40,631 bases of DNA from Streptomyces sp. UNOB3_S3. Its GTDB lineage: Bacteria > Actinomycetota > Actinomycetes > Streptomycetales > Streptomycetaceae. The notes beneath the pieces were generated by a model that was not told the DNA's origin, did not search any database, and worked only from the letters and a program-made list of their open reading frames with translations. This document shows, in pieces, positions 40,173 through 40,631 of the stretch. How positions within the stretch are numbered: the stretch's first letter is position 1; each line of letters opens with the position of its first letter. A program made the translations under genes and the position numbers. The stretch covers positions 1 to 40,631 of the forward strand of contig NZ_JAILXP010000013.1 of assembly GCF_020740895.1 (NCBI RefSeq), written 5' to 3'.

Positions 40173-40631
40173 GTGAGTGACACGACCGCTCCGCCCACCT
40201 CTACTCTCGGCGCGCTCATACGGGGCCGCCGGGCATCGCGTGTGCCGAAGATGACTCAGGCACAGCTGGCACACCTGGTGGGTTACTCGGCGTCGTGGAT
40301 CTGCCGCGTCGAAGGCGGAGAGATCGTTCCGCAGTGGGAGACCCTGGCACGCATCGCGGCTGCACTGGACATTCCAACCGATGACCTGATCACTGCCGCT
40401 CACCCTCCGGAGCGAGACCCGGTACGGGATCCTCAAAGCCCCGGGACTAACAGCATGACGGCGGCTACGGTGGCCATGGGGGACCACGAGATCCAGGAGG
40501 ACGCGGTGCGGCGCAGGGGATTTCTCACCGGGACGGCCGGACTCGGAGCCGTCATGGTCACCGGCGGTCCCGCCATCGCTGCCGACCGACCCCCGGCCGA
40601 CCCCGCAGCCGCTCTGGAGGCGGGGCTGTTC
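40173..40631 (+). CDS. XRE-family regulator (TPR-type), C-terminus beyond window edge
   Basis: The frame starts at GTG 40173 (AGGAGG at 40163) and is still open at the window end, 153 codons. The N-terminal HTH is MTQAQLAHLVGYSASWICRV, then LARIAAALDIP. At ~110-135, RRRGFLTGTAGLGAVMV matches the linker seen in streptomycete XRE regulators that have C-terminal TPR repeats; the TPRs would lie beyond the window. It is transcribed divergently from the operon starting with the P-loop kinase and probably controls it. Confidence 0.85.
   Translation, partial: MSDTTAPPTSTLGALIRGRRASRVPKMTQAQLAHLVGYSASWICRVEGGEIVPQWETLARIAAALDIPTDDLITAAHPPERDPVRDPQSPGTNSMTAATVAMGDHEIQEDAVRRRGFLTGTAGLGAVMVTGGPAIAADRPPADPAAALEAGLF

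Overview
The window is high-GC DNA with actinomycete gene style: GTG and TTG starts, purine-rich ribosome binding sites, and many ATGA/GTGA 4-bp overlaps between consecutive genes. Gene content (DUF2637 and WhiB proteins, MAB_1171c/ImmA pair, sortase with pilin-like protein, XRE-TPR-type regulator) points to Streptomyces or a close relative. It reads as an accessory, mobile-element-rich chromosomal or plasmid region. No rRNA, tRNA or CRISPR array was recognised.

Layout. (1) 1-3643, minus strand: a plasmid/phage-like module (DnaD-like replication protein, DnaC-like ATPase, WhiB, DUF2637 membrane protein with a long GGGAC-repeat tail running off the left edge). (2) 4107-6288, minus: a sortase and its likely substrate, a secreted pilin-like protein that stops at its own LPQTGV motif, separated by a 15-bp perfect hairpin. 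(3) 6520-9285: a double-HTH XRE regulator converging on a MAB_1171c membrane protein/ImmA-type peptidase pair, with a perfect 24-bp-arm hairpin between them. (4) 9847-10500: a HAD phosphatase. (5) 10946-12005 and 26557-31714: two halves of one minus-strand operon (ABC exporter, NUDIX, VanX-like dipeptidase, proteasome-like Ntn hydrolase, HAD, NUDIX, DUF6624, NUDIX, HIT). (6) 12006-26556: a 14.55-kb Tn554-like element inserted in the DUF6624 gene of that operon. (7) 31773-32925: an IS630-family insertion sequence with 33-bp perfect inverted repeats and TA duplication. (8) 33123-40631: a HIT gene, then a minus-strand operon (P-loop kinase, two dCTP-deaminase-like proteins, cytidine deaminase-like protein, methyltransferase, GalU-like nucleotidyltransferase, GT4 glycosyltransferase, HAD) driven from a divergent promoter region shared with an XRE regulator that runs off the right edge.

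The main result is the split operon. The N-terminal 78 codons of a DUF6624 gene (26790 down to 26557) and its C-terminal 107 codons (12002 down to 11679) join on one shared ATC codon to give an uninterrupted 185-residue protein whose start and stop overlap the neighbouring NUDIX genes by 4 bp, as elsewhere in the operon. The inserted element has three tyrosine recombinase genes and a TnpC-like gene at its right side. Its cargo is a complete KS-AT-DH-KR-ACP iterative type I polyketide synthase of the 6-methylsalicylic acid synthase type, a kinase-like protein and a small secreted protein. Recombinase 1 has a frameshift, recombinase 2 an in-frame amber codon, and the TnpC-like gene an apparent frameshift, so the element looks fixed in place while the synthase stays open.

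The flanking operons are dense in nucleotide-handling enzymes (three NUDIX, two HIT, two dCTP-deaminase-like, a cytidine deaminase-like, a P-loop kinase, several HAD). What they do together is not evident from sequence; a nucleotide-like metabolite pathway or a nucleotide-pool or defence function are both inferences.
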